Origin: Siminovitchia thermophila
GTDB lineage: Bacteria > Bacillota > Bacilli > Bacillales > Bacillaceae_C
NCBI RefSeq assembly: GCF_016909185.1
Contig: NZ_JAFBFH010000002.1
Location: forward strand, 1 to 64,000
Reading direction: 5' to 3'
DNA length: 64,000 nt
Shown here one piece after another: positions 25,327 to 35,380 of this stretch (the first letter of the stretch is position 1; every line of letters begins with the position of its first letter). The notes under the pieces are model-generated. The model was not told where the DNA came from. It did no database searches and saw nothing but the letters and a program-made list of their open reading frames with translations. The position numbers and the translations under genes were made by a program.

Positions 25327-25770
25327 TCACAATGTTTTCTTTAAAATAATCATATGGATTAACTGCTTTCCACCTTCATAAATCGGTTGATCATAATGAC
25401 GAATAAAAAAGTCATCAATTTGGTGTGAAATCGTAAAGCCACAAGCCTGATAAAAAGGGATGGTTAATGGGCTGTCCCCTGTTCCAACGAGCATGGTATG
25501 CCCTTTATTTTTGTAATGCTCACAAACAAATTGAACCAATCTTTTTCCATACCCTTTGCGCTGTTCGGAAGGTTTTACTGCCAGATTTTTTATCTCAAAA
25601 ACGCCCTCACCTTCATTTGTTACGACACATAACGCTTTTACTTCACCATCTATTTCAAGGACAAACATCTCTCCACGTTCTAAGTATTGATCAATCATAT
25701 CTTCTTGCTCGTCAGCAAGAAGCAATAGATGCAAGAATCTTTTTTTATGCTCAAAAATTTGCTTAATCAT
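25327..25770 (-). CDS. GNAT N-acetyltransferase, YvbK-like
   Basis: 147 residues. LHLLLLADEQEDMIDQYLER, FEIKNLAVKPSEQRKGYGKRLV (acetyl-CoA loop QRKGYGK) and the end GFTISHQIDDFFIRHYDQPI follow B. subtilis YvbK, a putative acetyltransferase whose substrate is not well defined. AGGAGAGTAAC precedes the ATG. It lies upstream of the AAC(6')-like gene on the same strand and may be cotranscribed with it, though 118 bp separate them. Confidence 0.8.
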   Translation of the reverse strand: MIKQIFEHKKRFLHLLLLADEQEDMIDQYLERGEMFVLEIDGEVKALCVVTNEGEGVFEIKNLAVKPSEQRKGYGKRLVQFVCEHYKNKGHTMLVGTGDSPLTIPFYQACGFTISHQIDDFFIRHYDQPIYEGGKQLIHMIILKKTL

Positions 25771-26781
25771 GTTACTCTCCTATTTTTATTTTTGCAACTG
25801 CGCAATGACAATTCTTTAGGCGGAGGAGAAAACTTTTGGCAGCCTAAAAACCATTTACCTAATTATGCGAGTTAAACCACATCCATAACACATGAACCAC
25901 ACCATTAAATGGATACACGCTTGTCAATTTACAAAGTTTTTTTCTTTCTTTAATGTACCCATCCCAAAAGCATGGAAATCGGATTCTCTTGATCAAATTC
26001 TGAAACTTGCTTCAAAGAAAACAACTCCTAGAAAATGATTGAATTAACCAAATAGGCTATTCCATAACATTCAAACTCCGGTTCTTTACCTATCTACATT
26101 ATACAAAAGAGTATCATGGATAAGAACAGATTTATTTGATATCAACAGAATGGCACTTAAAAAAAGAAAGCTTATTTTACTTTATAGAAAAAGAAAAGAA
26201 TCTCATTTTGAATAGAGTTCATTAAATGAGATTCTGATTCCCTCTACAAAGACTTGTTCTTTCGTTTAACATCAGCTCCGTCTTCTTTCCGTGAGTTGTA
26301 TAGAATTGAATGGATTCACAACATTTTCAACTTTATTTTTAGGCATTGATTCGTAAGTATAGAATAATCAGTTGGCTAGGGCTTCTATGTTATTCTAAAA
26401 CTTGCTCTCACCTTGGCTGCTGCAACAGTGGATGAGATATTTCTTTGATAGTAATGGACAGTTTTAATAAAACACCCTACACATGAAAGGAAAAAAAGCA
26501 AAACCCTTTAAAAGTCTTCATTAATCAAATCAATTATGACCCCCATAGTAGCTTTACTTCCTCACTAAGAGCAATAAGAAGTTGAGATGGCCTCATATGA
26601 AACCATCTCCATCAGCATAAACCCTTCCATATTGGTTCTACCAAAGTACAACTGTTTGAATGCCCCCACCTTATTCATGGTTGTAGGAAGTGAAGATGAT
26701 TGCTGTATTCCGGTTGTGACAAAGCCCCATGCCCTTTCTATATCGGATAAATCAAACGATCTATTGTTCGATTTTATTTAT
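25771..26781. other. About 1 kb without recognisable gene
   Basis: AT-rich, many stops, no open frame with a ribosome binding site. The only clear structure is the hairpin at 26198-26234. Confidence 0.4.
26198..26234 (-). terminator. Terminator-like hairpin
   Basis: GAATCTCATTT (26198-26208) pairs exactly with AAATGAGATTC (26224-26234). On the minus strand it is followed by TTTTCTTTTTC. It lies 550 bp after the MFS gene stop, so it may end a long 3' region or belong to a lost gene. Confidence 0.45.
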
Positions 26782-27921
26782 TTAGTCATTTTGTTTTCGT
26801 AAAATGATCCATTGCCCAAGTAATGCGATGAATACTAAAAATCCTGCAGCAAACGGAAGATGAGATGATGATAAGCCCTGAGCCATTGCCATTCCGCCAA
26901 GCGCTGCACCTATCGCACCACCTAGATAGTTGGCAGAGCTGTTTAGTGCAACAGCCACTTTGCCATGCCGGGGTTGTGTGTGTAGTAATGCATGTTGCTG
27001 TGGTGCCACTGAAGCCCAGCCCATTGCTCCCCAAATAAAAATAGGAAAGTATGCAAAAATAGGAAATGCAAGTGCGTATGGCAGGCTAAACATTCCAACA
27101 CTCAATATTGCGAGAATCCCTACCATAAGTAATGCGGGACGTCCTGTTCTATCAATGAAATTTCCAATTGAAAGACTTCCTATAACACCTCCAAGGGCCC
27201 ATGCCCATAAATATGGGGTGATCGAATGAATACCTTCCAGATTCTTTAAGACGGATGCAATATACGTATAGAGTCCTAGGCTTGCTATGCTGGCTAAAAA
27301 TGTAATACCAATGATGGCTAATACGTTTTTATTGGTCATCATTGCAACTCGTTGACGCAATGATGGCGGAGCTTCTGTTGAAAAATCGGGGAAGAAAATC
27401 ATCATCCCGATTGTCGTGATAAAACCCATGACCGCAATAATCCAAAAAGCCCCTTGCCACCCAACCTCGTTTGCCACAATTAATCCGAGGGGAACTCCCA
27501 TCACCGTCCCTATGCTCATGCCTCCTAGCGTGATGCCAAGAGCTCGGCCGCGCTTTTGTTCAGCAACAAGTGAAGCGGCCGCAGTTGAAGCCAACGGTGA
27601 AAAAAGGCCGGCTCCAATCCCTGCAGCAGCACGTGAAATTAATAAAAAGGAATAATTCGTAGCAAGAGCACTGGCGCCATTCGCTACGGTGAATACAGCA
27701 AACGCCAAAACCAAAACCGTACGAATCGGTTTCCCGGCCAATAGTGTTGCAAAAATGGGAGCAGCCAATGCGTAACATAAAGTAAAAATACTGACGGCTT
27801 GTCCTGATTGTGAATCGCTTATATGGAATGTCGCACTCATATCGGGCAACAAGCCCGCTACGATGTAGGCGTCAAACCCGAGAGTGAACATTCCAATAGC
27901 GAGAAGAAAAACGTTTCGCAT
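26782..27921 (-). CDS. MFS exporter, DHA1 family
   Basis: 379 residues, twelve membrane segments. Start MRNVFLLAIGMFTLGFDAYIVAGLLPDMS, helix-4 region SRAAAGIGAGLFSPLAS, and motif C-like GGMSIGTVMGVPLGL are those of DHA1 drug or sugar efflux proteins (AraJ/Bcr/Cmr-like). The motif A counterpart between helices 2 and 3 is replaced by LAGKPIRTV, while the second-half equivalent (GNFIDRTGRPALL) is well kept. Proton antiport at the cytoplasmic membrane is expected; substrate unknown. GGAAGGAGATAAGACA precedes the ATG. It is transcribed divergently from the LysR-type gene 187 bp away, which is the classic arrangement for a regulator and its target. Confidence 0.85.
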   Translation of the reverse strand: MRNVFLLAIGMFTLGFDAYIVAGLLPDMSATFHISDSQSGQAVSIFTLCYALAAPIFATLLAGKPIRTVLVLAFAVFTVANGASALATNYSFLLISRAAAGIGAGLFSPLASTAAASLVAEQKRGRALGITLGGMSIGTVMGVPLGLIVANEVGWQGAFWIIAVMGFITTIGMMIFFPDFSTEAPPSLRQRVAMMTNKNVLAIIGITFLASIASLGLYTYIASVLKNLEGIHSITPYLWAWALGGVIGSLSIGNFIDRTGRPALLMVGILAILSVGMFSLPYALAFPIFAYFPIFIWGAMGWASVAPQQHALLHTQPRHGKVAVALNSSANYLGGAIGAALGGMAMAQGLSSSHLPFAAGFLVFIALLGQWIILRKQND

Positions 27922-27979
27922 TGTCTTATCTCCTTCCTATTTTTACCATTTAACTATAAATATGGTATTCATGACTCAT

Positions 27980-28094
27980 TTGTTATAACTGTATGTTATA
28001 ATATGAGATACTTTAATAGTTAAGATATTACCAAATTAATGTTTATATAAGGAAGATCATATATGTTATAGGGCTATAGAATATTGTTATAACT
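27980..28094. promoter_or_regulatory. Candidate LysR-type operator in the divergent MFS/LysR intergenic region
   Basis: TATAAC-TGTAT-GTTATA (27984-28000) is a perfect inverted repeat with the T-N11-A form of LysR-type boxes. TTGTTATAACT occurs twice, at 27980-27990 and 28084-28094, the second just before the LysR start, suggesting autorepression. Confidence 0.5.
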
Positions 28095-28108
28095 ATGGGG
28101 TGAGTGTT

Positions 28109-29029
28109 ATGAATATGGAATGGATTCGAAATTTTTCTGAAGCTGCAAAGTATAAAAGCTTTTCTAAGGCAGCAAAAGCAAATAATCTTTCACAACCCGC
28201 TTTAAGTAAGCAAATTCGCAGTTTGGAAAATAATCTTGATGTTATATTGTTTCATAGAACACCTGCTGGGATAGAGCTGACAGAAGCTGGAGAATATTTT
28301 TATCATCAAATTAATACTGTGTTGGATGAACTCACTCGTATTCGATATGAGTTAAAGCAATATAACAAGAATAACCCGGTCGCAATAGGGAGCTTGCCTA
28401 GCATCGCGACCTATTATTTGCCATCAAGAACAAAAGGACAGCAACTGTGGGGCAGGCCTTTATCTTTGATGGTTCAAAACACTTCCGGCGAACTTGTACA
28501 GTCATTGCTGGAAGGGAGGCTTGATGCAGTCTTCGTTGATAGCTTGTATATAGGCGAATCGCTGTGGCACCGTGCATTATTTACGGAAAACTATTATGCG
28601 GTTTTTCCTAACCATCATCCATTTCGATCGAAAGAAACGATTGAGCTTGCTGAACTGTCCACAGAACCATTGATTGTTCATCAAGCCCCTTGTGATACAA
28701 GAAAGCATTTGATAGAACAAATGGAATCTCTTGGTCATAAGCCTAACATTATAAGGGAAGTTGCTTTCGGAGATTTTATATATGGTGCTGTAATGTCTGG
28801 AATGGGAATAACGATCGTACCTGAGTTAGTGGCTAAGAATATTGGGCATCTTGAACTTTTTGTATTACCGATTACTGATTTTGGAAGAAATAGAACCATT
28901 TCATTAGTCACGAAAAGCAGTAAAATAGGGGCAGCTGTATATCAATTTATAGAAAAAATAAGTGAAACGCCAAACAAAAATGAGAGATCTAAGGCAGGAC
29001 AAAAGAGCGTAATGGAAACTGCCCGCTAA
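28109..29029 (+). CDS. LysR family transcriptional regulator
   Basis: 306 residues. Winged helix-turn-helix at 1-62 (WIRNFSEAAKYKSFSKAAKANNLSQPALSKQIRSLENNL) and the two-lobed effector domain (VAIGSLPS ... LIVHQAPCDT ... GAVMSGMGITIVPELVA). It most likely controls the divergent MFS gene in response to a small compound. GGGGTGA lies nine bases before the ATG at 28109, which I prefer to the GTG nine bases earlier. The C-terminal tail (about 15 polar residues) is longer than usual. Confidence 0.88.
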   Translation: MNMEWIRNFSEAAKYKSFSKAAKANNLSQPALSKQIRSLENNLDVILFHRTPAGIELTEAGEYFYHQINTVLDELTRIRYELKQYNKNNPVAIGSLPSIATYYLPSRTKGQQLWGRPLSLMVQNTSGELVQSLLEGRLDAVFVDSLYIGESLWHRALFTENYYAVFPNHHPFRSKETIELAELSTEPLIVHQAPCDTRKHLIEQMESLGHKPNIIREVAFGDFIYGAVMSGMGITIVPELVAKNIGHLELFVLPITDFGRNRTISLVTKSSKIGAAVYQFIEKISETPNKNERSKAGQKSVMETAR

Positions 29030-29559
29030 AGTGCCAGAGCAAAGGGGACATACGAAAAAATGACAAAGCGATAAAGAAATCGGTCAAAAGTAGAGGAAAT
29101 TGAGATGCATACCCAGAAAAGAGCCAAGCGGTTCTTTTTACAAATAAAAAGCAACTGAGTGGCTTCCTAAAGGTGCATTCCGTTATATCCCCTGCGGGTA
29201 AAGTCGTTTCCGGCTCCTTTTTAAGCGCATCATTTTCATGTTTAAAAAGAATTTTTGGATGGTTATAGAGATGCTGAAGTGACAAGTTGCCTTTTGGGCA
29301 GTGTATGATGGTTTATAAAAAGTTTCATCCGTCTTGATCATAATACAAAAAAGCTAGCAACCTTCATGAAAACCTTCAAACAATTGACGTTTATCGTTTG
29401 GGAAACCGTCAATTATCTAAGAGCCGCCGTTCCCAAAAAGAGTAACATCCCACTGTCGCTGATCCATTCCATAAATTGACTAGCAGTAAATAAAAAAACA
29501 TAGGAAAACGCAGAGGTTTTATTCCTCTGCGTTTTTCCGCACAACTCGCCCCTGATTGT
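29030..29559. other. Intergenic region with a bidirectional terminator
   Basis: No gene recognised; the terminator at 29505-29535 is the only clear feature. Confidence 0.4.
29505..29535. terminator. Bidirectional terminator
   Basis: AAAACGCAGAGG (29505-29516) pairs exactly with CCTCTGCGTTTT (29524-29535) across a 7-base loop, with A- and T-tracts on the two sides. It sits between the LysR gene and the TetR relic, which converge. Confidence 0.8.
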
Positions 29560-29735
29560 AGAAGCCTGGGCTATATCATTTTTATTTTTAAATCGCCTGT
29601 ATTGCCCCTTTAGGCAATCAGGTAGCATCCATGATATCTTGTATGGAAGTCTGGCGATAGCCTCTTTGATTAAACAGGGCTATTAACGTTCTAATAATAA
29701 AATCCCGTGTTTCATCTACCTTATTTTTTCCTCCG
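29560..29735 (-). pseudogene. TetR-type regulator relic (N-terminal helix-turn-helix only)
   Basis: On the minus strand DETRDFIIRTLIALFNQRGY and TSIQDIMDAT, then a stop, then in another frame LKGQYRRFKNKNDIA, together give the TetR signature (IMDATGLPKGxIYRHFKNKDEIA). A frameshift and a stop fall in the recognition region, and no ligand-binding domain follows. It lies downstream of the DUF3995 gene on the same strand and may once have regulated it. Confidence 0.65.
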
Positions 29736-29813
29736 ATTCATCAATATTCATTTCATCTAGATATCTATACTGCAGAGTAAAATATCATTATAAAAACGAT
29801 CATAATCAACAAC

Positions 29814-30335
29814 TCAATGCTTGTTATAGCGACTAAATCGTTCAGATGATTTGTGACTTAATGTATGTCCGGAAGCCACATACTCTTTTTTGAGAGAAAA
29901 AAAGTAAAATAGACCTCCGGCCATCCAATATGGCTCCCAAAACAATAACCTCCAAAAAGTGGCGTATCGATCCAATTCCAAGTCTAAAATACCTAACGCA
30001 TGTAAAGCAATCGTCATGAAGTTGACCAAACCATATACAAATAGTAGAATACCCGCACTCTTTATAATAAAATAAAGAACCTTTTTGATCCAAGAGTTTC
30101 TCCAATTGACCAATAGCATTAACAGCAGGATCGCTCCAAGCAATTTTATAAATCCCGTAATCCAAACAACAATAATGAAGGCCGGATCTGGATGTAAAGC
30201 CTGTTCATAAATAGCGCCACCTAAGGACTTAACACCATTCATGCCGCCCATTGCCCAGTAGAAACTCATACCGGCAAATAAAACTGTCCATAAAACTCCT
30301 ACATATAAAAAATATTGATTGATTTTTATTCCCAT
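29814..30335 (-). CDS. DUF3995 family membrane protein
   Basis: 173 residues with four membrane segments (about 10-28, 50-78, 88-112, 128-150). The N-terminal segment VLWTVLFAGMSFYWAMGGMNG with its FYWAxGG, and the later HALGILDLELDRYATFWRLLFWEPYWMAGGLFYF, match the DUF3995 family, whose function is unknown. GAGGGAACTC precedes the ATG. The charged C-terminal tail (about 20 residues) is probably cytoplasmic. A decayed TetR gene follows. Confidence 0.75.
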   Translation of the reverse strand: MGIKINQYFLYVGVLWTVLFAGMSFYWAMGGMNGVKSLGGAIYEQALHPDPAFIIVVWITGFIKLLGAILLLMLLVNWRNSWIKKVLYFIIKSAGILLFVYGLVNFMTIALHALGILDLELDRYATFWRLLFWEPYWMAGGLFYFFSLKKEYVASGHTLSHKSSERFSRYNKH

Positions 30336-30830
30336 GAGTTCCCTCTCGTTTCATAAACAGTTGGATGACCTCACTAAAAGTTGAAAGGTATGTATGATTC
30401 CTTTTTTGTATGACACGTGATTACTTGAAAATTTAGATAAGTAAAGACTGATTTGCCACTTTACATTTATTCTACACTTCAACACAACGAGCATCAAACA
30501 TACCTTCACGTGATGTCCCGGTTGAAGTCCAATCATGATTAGGTGAACTTTATTTGAAGATATGACGAAAGCTTTGTATGCTCGGATGATCAGAACTATA
30601 TCGTTTATCATGGCCGGCTGCCTTATTTGGAATGCTCTTTTAAAAAGATTGCTAAACCACTAGCATTGTAAAAAATACAAAAAGTGATAAATTTTGCTTG
30701 CCGCAGGCTGGTCATTGATTGATTACTTAAAAAAGGCGCACTGAACTAAAACGTCGATGGTTGCCCAATGATGATGAGTCAGCCTTTGTTTTATTGTCGA
30801 TTTATTAGTTTTAGGCTTGAGCTCCTTCAG
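30336..30830. other. Intergenic region without recognisable gene
   Basis: No supported frame. The right end merges into the transposase-like relic. Confidence 0.35.
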
Positions 30831-31070
30831 CTATTTCCGTGGCCGGCCTTCCTTTATAAGCGCTTGATGGCTCAATATGCCGTTTCTGATAGTTGACACC
30901 AATAAGGCGCAGGAGCTGTAATATCCGTTATGTTGGTATGTTGCTTTTGTTTGGATTTTAATGGTCTCACACAACTCATACGCGATGATCGCTAACCATC
31001 TCTGGTTCGAGTTCCCCTCCGGCTTATAGGATAACGGTAATTTTCCAAATGTAATAAGCGTAAATCGTTT
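30831..31070 (-). pseudogene. Transposase-like relic, family unassigned
   Basis: Minus-strand frames VVENDLRLLHLENYRY and, after a frame change, SYKPEGNSNQRWLAIIAYEL followed by about 45 residues to a stop at 30831. Tryptophan/tyrosine content and a GRPRK tail look like the C-terminal part of a DDE transposase, but I cannot assign the family, and the identification is weak. The frame change and absence of a start show that it is dead. Confidence 0.35.
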
Positions 31071-31118
31071 TCAACTACGTAGATTCGGGTATAGATTGAT
31101 GAACAACCATTTTTACCA

Positions 31119-31187
31119 TCTCCTAAAGTTGAAGTTGGTGGGTAACCACGCTTTTTGCGTCTTACTTCTTCTTTAGGAGACTTTTTT
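31119..31187. terminator. Long hairpin terminator after the ABC operon
   Basis: TCTCCTAAAG (31119-31128) pairs with CTTTAGGAGA (31171-31180), continued inward by GAAGT/ACTTC. CTTTTTT follows on the plus strand and AAAAAAG precedes, so it can act in both directions. It lies 50 bases after the ATPase stop. It could also be the end of the neighbouring dead transposon. Confidence 0.6.
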
Positions 31188-31235
31188 ATGTCAATCTGTA
31201 ATTTTTTTCCATATATAGCAGTCGTAAACAGCCTA

Positions 31236-31994
31236 TTAGATTCCTATTTCCCGCATTTTTACCATGACTTTTTTCGTCCTGTCCTCCATATCGATGCCAC
31301 TGGATTTCTCAAGTCGCATTTCGCTCACGATTTTACCGTCGCGCATAAACATAATACGCTCCGTCCTAGCCGCAACCTTTGCGTCATGAGTTACAAGAAT
31401 AACCGCTGTGCCTTCGGAGTTAATTTCAGAAATGATATCCATCATTTCCTGTGCGGTTTTTGAGTTAAGCGCGCCAGTCGGTTCGTCACCGAAGATTATT
31501 TCAGGATTGCTAATCAGTGCGCGGCATATTCCCGCACGCTGAAGCTGTCCTCCCGAAACTTGTGTAATATCACGGTTTTCCAGCCCGGCAATACCAACCT
31601 TTTTCATAAGGGCTCTTGCTTTTTCAGTAATCTTCTCAGCGCTTTTTCTGTTATCCCGCATTGCAGGAAGAATGATGTTATCGAGAATGTTCAAGTTTTT
31701 AAGCAAAATCGGCTGCTGAAAAACGAAGCCCATTTTAGTTCTGCGTATATCCGCAAGCTCCTTTTCACTAAGTGATGATAAATCCTTGCCATCAAAAGAA
31801 ACCTTTCCACCGTTAACGTCGTCCATTCCACTCAGCGCATACAACAATGTCGATTTCCCTGAGCCCGAAGGCCCCATAACCGAAACAAATTCTCCCTCGT
31901 TTATTTCAATGGACACGCCATCGAGAACAATTTGTTTTTCATGCCCTACCTGGAAGGATTTCACTATATTTTCACCGATCATAATCTTCTTCAT
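31236..31994 (-). CDS. ABC transporter ATP-binding protein (LolD/MacB type)
   Basis: 252 residues. Walker A GPSGSGKST (about 41-49), Q-loop GFVFQQP, signature VSGGQLQRAGICRAL, Walker B EIIFGDEPTGAL and the switch His in ILVTHD. It should drive the FtsX-type permease encoded just upstream, whose stop it overlaps by four bases. Members of this type power export of peptides, lipids or macrolides, or perform mechanical work on the cell envelope. The C-terminal ~30 residues (MEDRTKKVMVKMREI) are an unusual charged extension. A terminator follows. Codon choice looks different from the Bce module at 51-55 kb (by eye only). Confidence 0.9.
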   Translation of the reverse strand: MKKIMIGENIVKSFQVGHEKQIVLDGVSIEINEGEFVSVMGPSGSGKSTLLYALSGMDDVNGGKVSFDGKDLSSLSEKELADIRRTKMGFVFQQPILLKNLNILDNIILPAMRDNRKSAEKITEKARALMKKVGIAGLENRDITQVSGGQLQRAGICRALISNPEIIFGDEPTGALNSKTAQEMMDIISEINSEGTAVILVTHDAKVAARTERIMFMRDGKIVSEMRLEKSSGIDMEDRTKKVMVKMREIGI

Positions 31995-34315
31995 AATGAC
32001 CCCTTTATATTTTCAGATATTTTTATTTGTCCCGAGCTCGCTGTGCCGATTAAGGTTGCGATAAGTACTGTGCATATCATCAGCAATGGACTCCATACAT
32101 ATGCAGAAAGCGGATTGGTAACAAACTGAAACGACAACGCGCCAAACGATGAAATAACCGTGCTTGCAAGTACTTCTCCTAGAGTATTTGCCAGAAGCAC
32201 ACCCAGAACAACTCCTATCATCAGAACGAAAACCGAGCGCGAAACATACTGCGCCGAAATATCCGTGTTTGTAAAACCGAGCGCTTTTAATATGGCAATG
32301 GAATTTCTATCTTTTGTAACGAGCATTTTCATAAACAACACTGTAACCAGTGCCGTAATCATGAGCGCAACGGCAAGTGCGACATACGTGGCCTTTTTGA
32401 CGGAACTTATTGTCGATCCGAATGTTTGTGTAACAAATTCATCAATATCGGAAACTTTCGCAAAAGCGAATTTATTCGCATATTCCGAAACCTTATCGTC
32501 AGCAAGAGAGGGGTCCGACAGTTTGGCACACACAATGCTCCATATAATATCCGCAGAATGATCGGTAAATACAGCCTTTGCGGTTTTGCCGCCGTTGGTA
32601 ATGTCGGAATAAATTCCGCTTACCGTGAGATCTTTTTCTTTGCCGCCAATCACCAATGTAATGACATCGCCCACCTTTTTGCCCATCTCATCGGCGTTTA
32701 GTGCTGACAGCGCAATTTCGTTTTCTCCGGCGGGGGCTCTGCCTTTGGAATATTCGATAGGAAAGATGGAATGGTCGCCGATTTCAATTTTAATATTTTC
32801 CTCCGTTCCATCTTCCATTTTTGCTTTGAAAGTCTTTGTTGTCATGACGGCATACCGTTCAATGGCGCTGTCGCTGTCCATCGTTTTTACAATTTCATCG
32901 GCTTTTTCAGAAATATTGTCGGCCTTTTGTAGATCAATGCGCAAATCGTAGTTTCCAACCCCCATATATTCAATGAAGCTATTGGATGAAATCGTATTGT
33001 ATAAGTTCTGCGGAACAATGATAATAAAAGTCGAAATCACCAGCACCGCAAGAATTGTGGCGTAAAGTCTTTTCCTTGCGAGCACATCTTTGATACCAAG
33101 AAAAACATTTGTATGAAACAGCCTGTTCGCGCTTAGATGAAAACGTTTTGCACCTGCTGTTTTTTCCTGTGAAGTACCAAAGCGTATCGCTTCGGCTGCA
33201 GATATTTTCCGAAAACGTCTCAGCACTCCGCTTACATAGGCAATAATCGCAAGAAATACGAGCAATATCCCGATGATGGCGAAAAGCAAGGCATATGAGG
33301 AATTTTCGCTTTCTCCCATATAAAGCCGTATATTTTCAAGAAGCATACCTTTGAACACAAACGAAAGAGCATAGCCGAGAATGCTGCCTGCCGCCGCAAT
33401 CGCCGCATACTTCGCCAAATACATCTTTTTGATGTCGGAAACACGCAACCCGATTGCCTTCATAACGCCAATTTCCCGGTAATCATCTTCGATTTTCGCA
33501 AGGAGTGTAAATCGTACGCACATCAATGCGATGGCAATGACAAGTGCGCTGACAAGAAGGATAACCGCAATCATCATCCCGTCTGAAAGTGCGTTCATCA
33601 TTTTGAAAAGCTTATATGTCACCGTTGGTCCGTTCGCTTCAAGTCCCGCGGACGTATAAGCAGTTTCAAATGCGCTTAGAGCTGACAAATCCTTTAATCG
33701 AAACTCAATCAGATACTCCGTACTTCCAAGGCTTTTGATTTCCTCGTAATCATTTTTGCTTACAAGAAATCGCTTTGAGGAGGAGAGTGAGGAATTCATC
33801 TGCGAATCACGGAGAAATCCCGCTACGATGAAATTTTTTCCAGAAACCTCCACTTTGTCACCAACTTTTGCCGTGCCATCCTTCATATAAACTACTGGAA
33901 CATAAATCTCCCCATCGGAAACCTTTATCACATTTCCGTCTAGATCTAGGAGATAATCAAATTTTTCACTCTGTGTGCTGAAACCGTTGTCCTGAACACT
34001 ACCCGCAAGCGAGTTTCCGTCAATGACAATTTTCGCACCTTCCATATTGAGAAATTCAACTATTTGAAACTCCTCGACATTGCTGTTTTGCTCCGCGAAA
34101 TCAGCAAGCCTGACAGTATCAATAGCACCTGAGTGCATCTGCATAAAATGCGGCGTTTTCGCCTGCTTCATGAGTGTATCTATCGCACCCGAAAGATTGA
34201 CGACAAGAATCGCCGAAAGAGAAACAAGCATCGCCGCGGCAACGACAAATATCATCGTTGTCAGCGTGATTAGCTTGCTCTTTGAAATGTCATTACGGAT
34301 TATTCTGAAATACAT
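31991..34315 (-). CDS. FtsX/MacB-type ABC transporter permease
   Basis: 774 residues. An N-terminal membrane helix (about 17-40) is followed by a large extracytoplasmic domain (about 45-240), three helices forming an FtsX domain (about 245-370), a cytoplasmic link, another helix (about 418), a second extracytoplasmic domain (about 440-640) and a C-terminal FtsX domain (about 645-765). It forms an exporter with the ATPase downstream. Similar TetR-permease-ATPase sets are frequent in Clostridia, which suggests transfer (inference). Upstream 395 bp separate it from the TetR gene, a long gap for one operon. Confidence 0.88.
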   Translation of the reverse strand: MYFRIIRNDISKSKLITLTTMIFVVAAAMLVSLSAILVVNLSGAIDTLMKQAKTPHFMQMHSGAIDTVRLADFAEQNSNVEEFQIVEFLNMEGAKIVIDGNSLAGSVQDNGFSTQSEKFDYLLDLDGNVIKVSDGEIYVPVVYMKDGTAKVGDKVEVSGKNFIVAGFLRDSQMNSSLSSSKRFLVSKNDYEEIKSLGSTEYLIEFRLKDLSALSAFETAYTSAGLEANGPTVTYKLFKMMNALSDGMMIAVILLVSALVIAIALMCVRFTLLAKIEDDYREIGVMKAIGLRVSDIKKMYLAKYAAIAAAGSILGYALSFVFKGMLLENIRLYMGESENSSYALLFAIIGILLVFLAIIAYVSGVLRRFRKISAAEAIRFGTSQEKTAGAKRFHLSANRLFHTNVFLGIKDVLARKRLYATILAVLVISTFIIIVPQNLYNTISSNSFIEYMGVGNYDLRIDLQKADNISEKADEIVKTMDSDSAIERYAVMTTKTFKAKMEDGTEENIKIEIGDHSIFPIEYSKGRAPAGENEIALSALNADEMGKKVGDVITLVIGGKEKDLTVSGIYSDITNGGKTAKAVFTDHSADIIWSIVCAKLSDPSLADDKVSEYANKFAFAKVSDIDEFVTQTFGSTISSVKKATYVALAVALMITALVTVLFMKMLVTKDRNSIAILKALGFTNTDISAQYVSRSVFVLMIGVVLGVLLANTLGEVLASTVISSFGALSFQFVTNPLSAYVWSPLLMICTVLIATLIGTASSGQIKISENIKGSL

Positions 34316-34710
34316 AGGTCACCCCTGTTTATATTTTTTTTCGATTCTTGAATATACCAATATTGATTGCAAGCGGCGTTCATAAAGCTCTGCCATCGTG
34401 AGAACTCAACTATTTTTCCGAAGGGCAACCTATACAATCTTGCCAGTAAACCAATCTGCGACCGCAGTCTTGAGTCAAAAAACGAGCTTACCAATCTGCC
34501 ATAGCCAGACTTATCCGAAAAGACACAAAGCAAATTAGATCATGCTCTTACAAAAAGACTGTCGTCTATCACCATTATAAAGCCTGCGTTTATAGAGACT
34601 CCTGACGCGGATGGCCTGCCTGTTTCCCAAAAAAAGCCTGAACGAGGGAAGCCCACTTTCTAAAGATGAAATAAGCAAACCTGATCAAAGAAGAACAAAT
34701 CTTTGAATAC
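34316..34710. other. Gap between the TetR and permease genes
   Basis: 395 bp with no supported frame; the expected short operon spacing is absent, so sequence may have been inserted. Not related to the hairpin elements. Confidence 0.35.
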
Positions 34711-35343
34711 TCATTCTCCATTTCCGCTGCCAAACATTTTCATCATGTGCATAAGACTTCCGCTTTCAACTTTAAGCATCCTTTCTACATTGAATATGAG
34801 CGCCTTTATACGTGAAACACGCTCTTCATCCGTCATATTCACCATATCACCATCAAAAACGGTATTCGTATATGCAACAACCATCTCCATACATTCATAC
34901 GGGTACGGTGTACTGAACAGGCCTTGCTCAATGCCCTCCCGAATAATTTCCGTCAGTATTGGTGTAACTCCATTGATGATCACTTTTTGTATTTTCTGAT
35001 GCATAAGCGCATTCTGAGGCCTGTGAATGTGCTCCATTATTTCTTGGCTGCTAGCTCCACTTATGTTCAGTGACATGACAACACGGATAATGCGTTCAAT
35101 GACAGGTGTGCTCTTATCGGCGGCTATTTGCTGCGCCGTCCCTAAAAGACGGTTACTATACCGCTCAATCAGTGCATCCATAATATCCTCCTTCGATTTG
35201 AAGTGATGATATAATGTCCCACGCGCAATGCCGACCTTTTCAAGAATATCTTTCGTACTCGTGCCATCAAAGCCCTTCTGGCCAAAAAGCTCATCTGCCG
35301 CATCAAGAATTTCATTTTTGCGTTCCACTGCCTCTTTTCTCAT
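34711..35343 (-). CDS. TetR/AcrR family regulator of the ABC operon
   Basis: 210 residues. TetR helix-turn-helix at about 8-55 (RKNEILDAADELFGQKGFDGTSTKDILEKVGIARGTLYHHFKSKEDI), then a helical ligand domain. It is first in line before the FtsX-type permease and ATPase on the same strand. A strong sigma-A promoter and an imperfect palindrome covering the transcription start lie directly upstream, so autorepression is likely. GGAGGGATAAA precedes the ATG. The methionine-rich C-terminus (LMHMMKMFGSG) is unusual. Confidence 0.88.
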   Translation of the reverse strand: MRKEAVERKNEILDAADELFGQKGFDGTSTKDILEKVGIARGTLYHHFKSKEDIMDALIERYSNRLLGTAQQIAADKSTPVIERIIRVVMSLNISGASSQEIMEHIHRPQNALMHQKIQKVIINGVTPILTEIIREGIEQGLFSTPYPYECMEMVVAYTNTVFDGDMVNMTDEERVSRIKALIFNVERMLKVESGSLMHMMKMFGSGNGE

Positions 35344-35358
35344 TTTATCCCTCCTTAC

Positions 35359-35375
35359 AGACCGACTGCCTGTCT
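35359..35375. promoter_or_regulatory. Candidate TetR operator
   Basis: AGACCGACTGCCTGTCT is an imperfect palindrome (outer AGAC/GTCT plus alternating inner matches) that begins right after the promoter's expected start point and lies 16 bases before the TetR ATG. Confidence 0.5.
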
Positions 35376-35380
35376 ATAAA

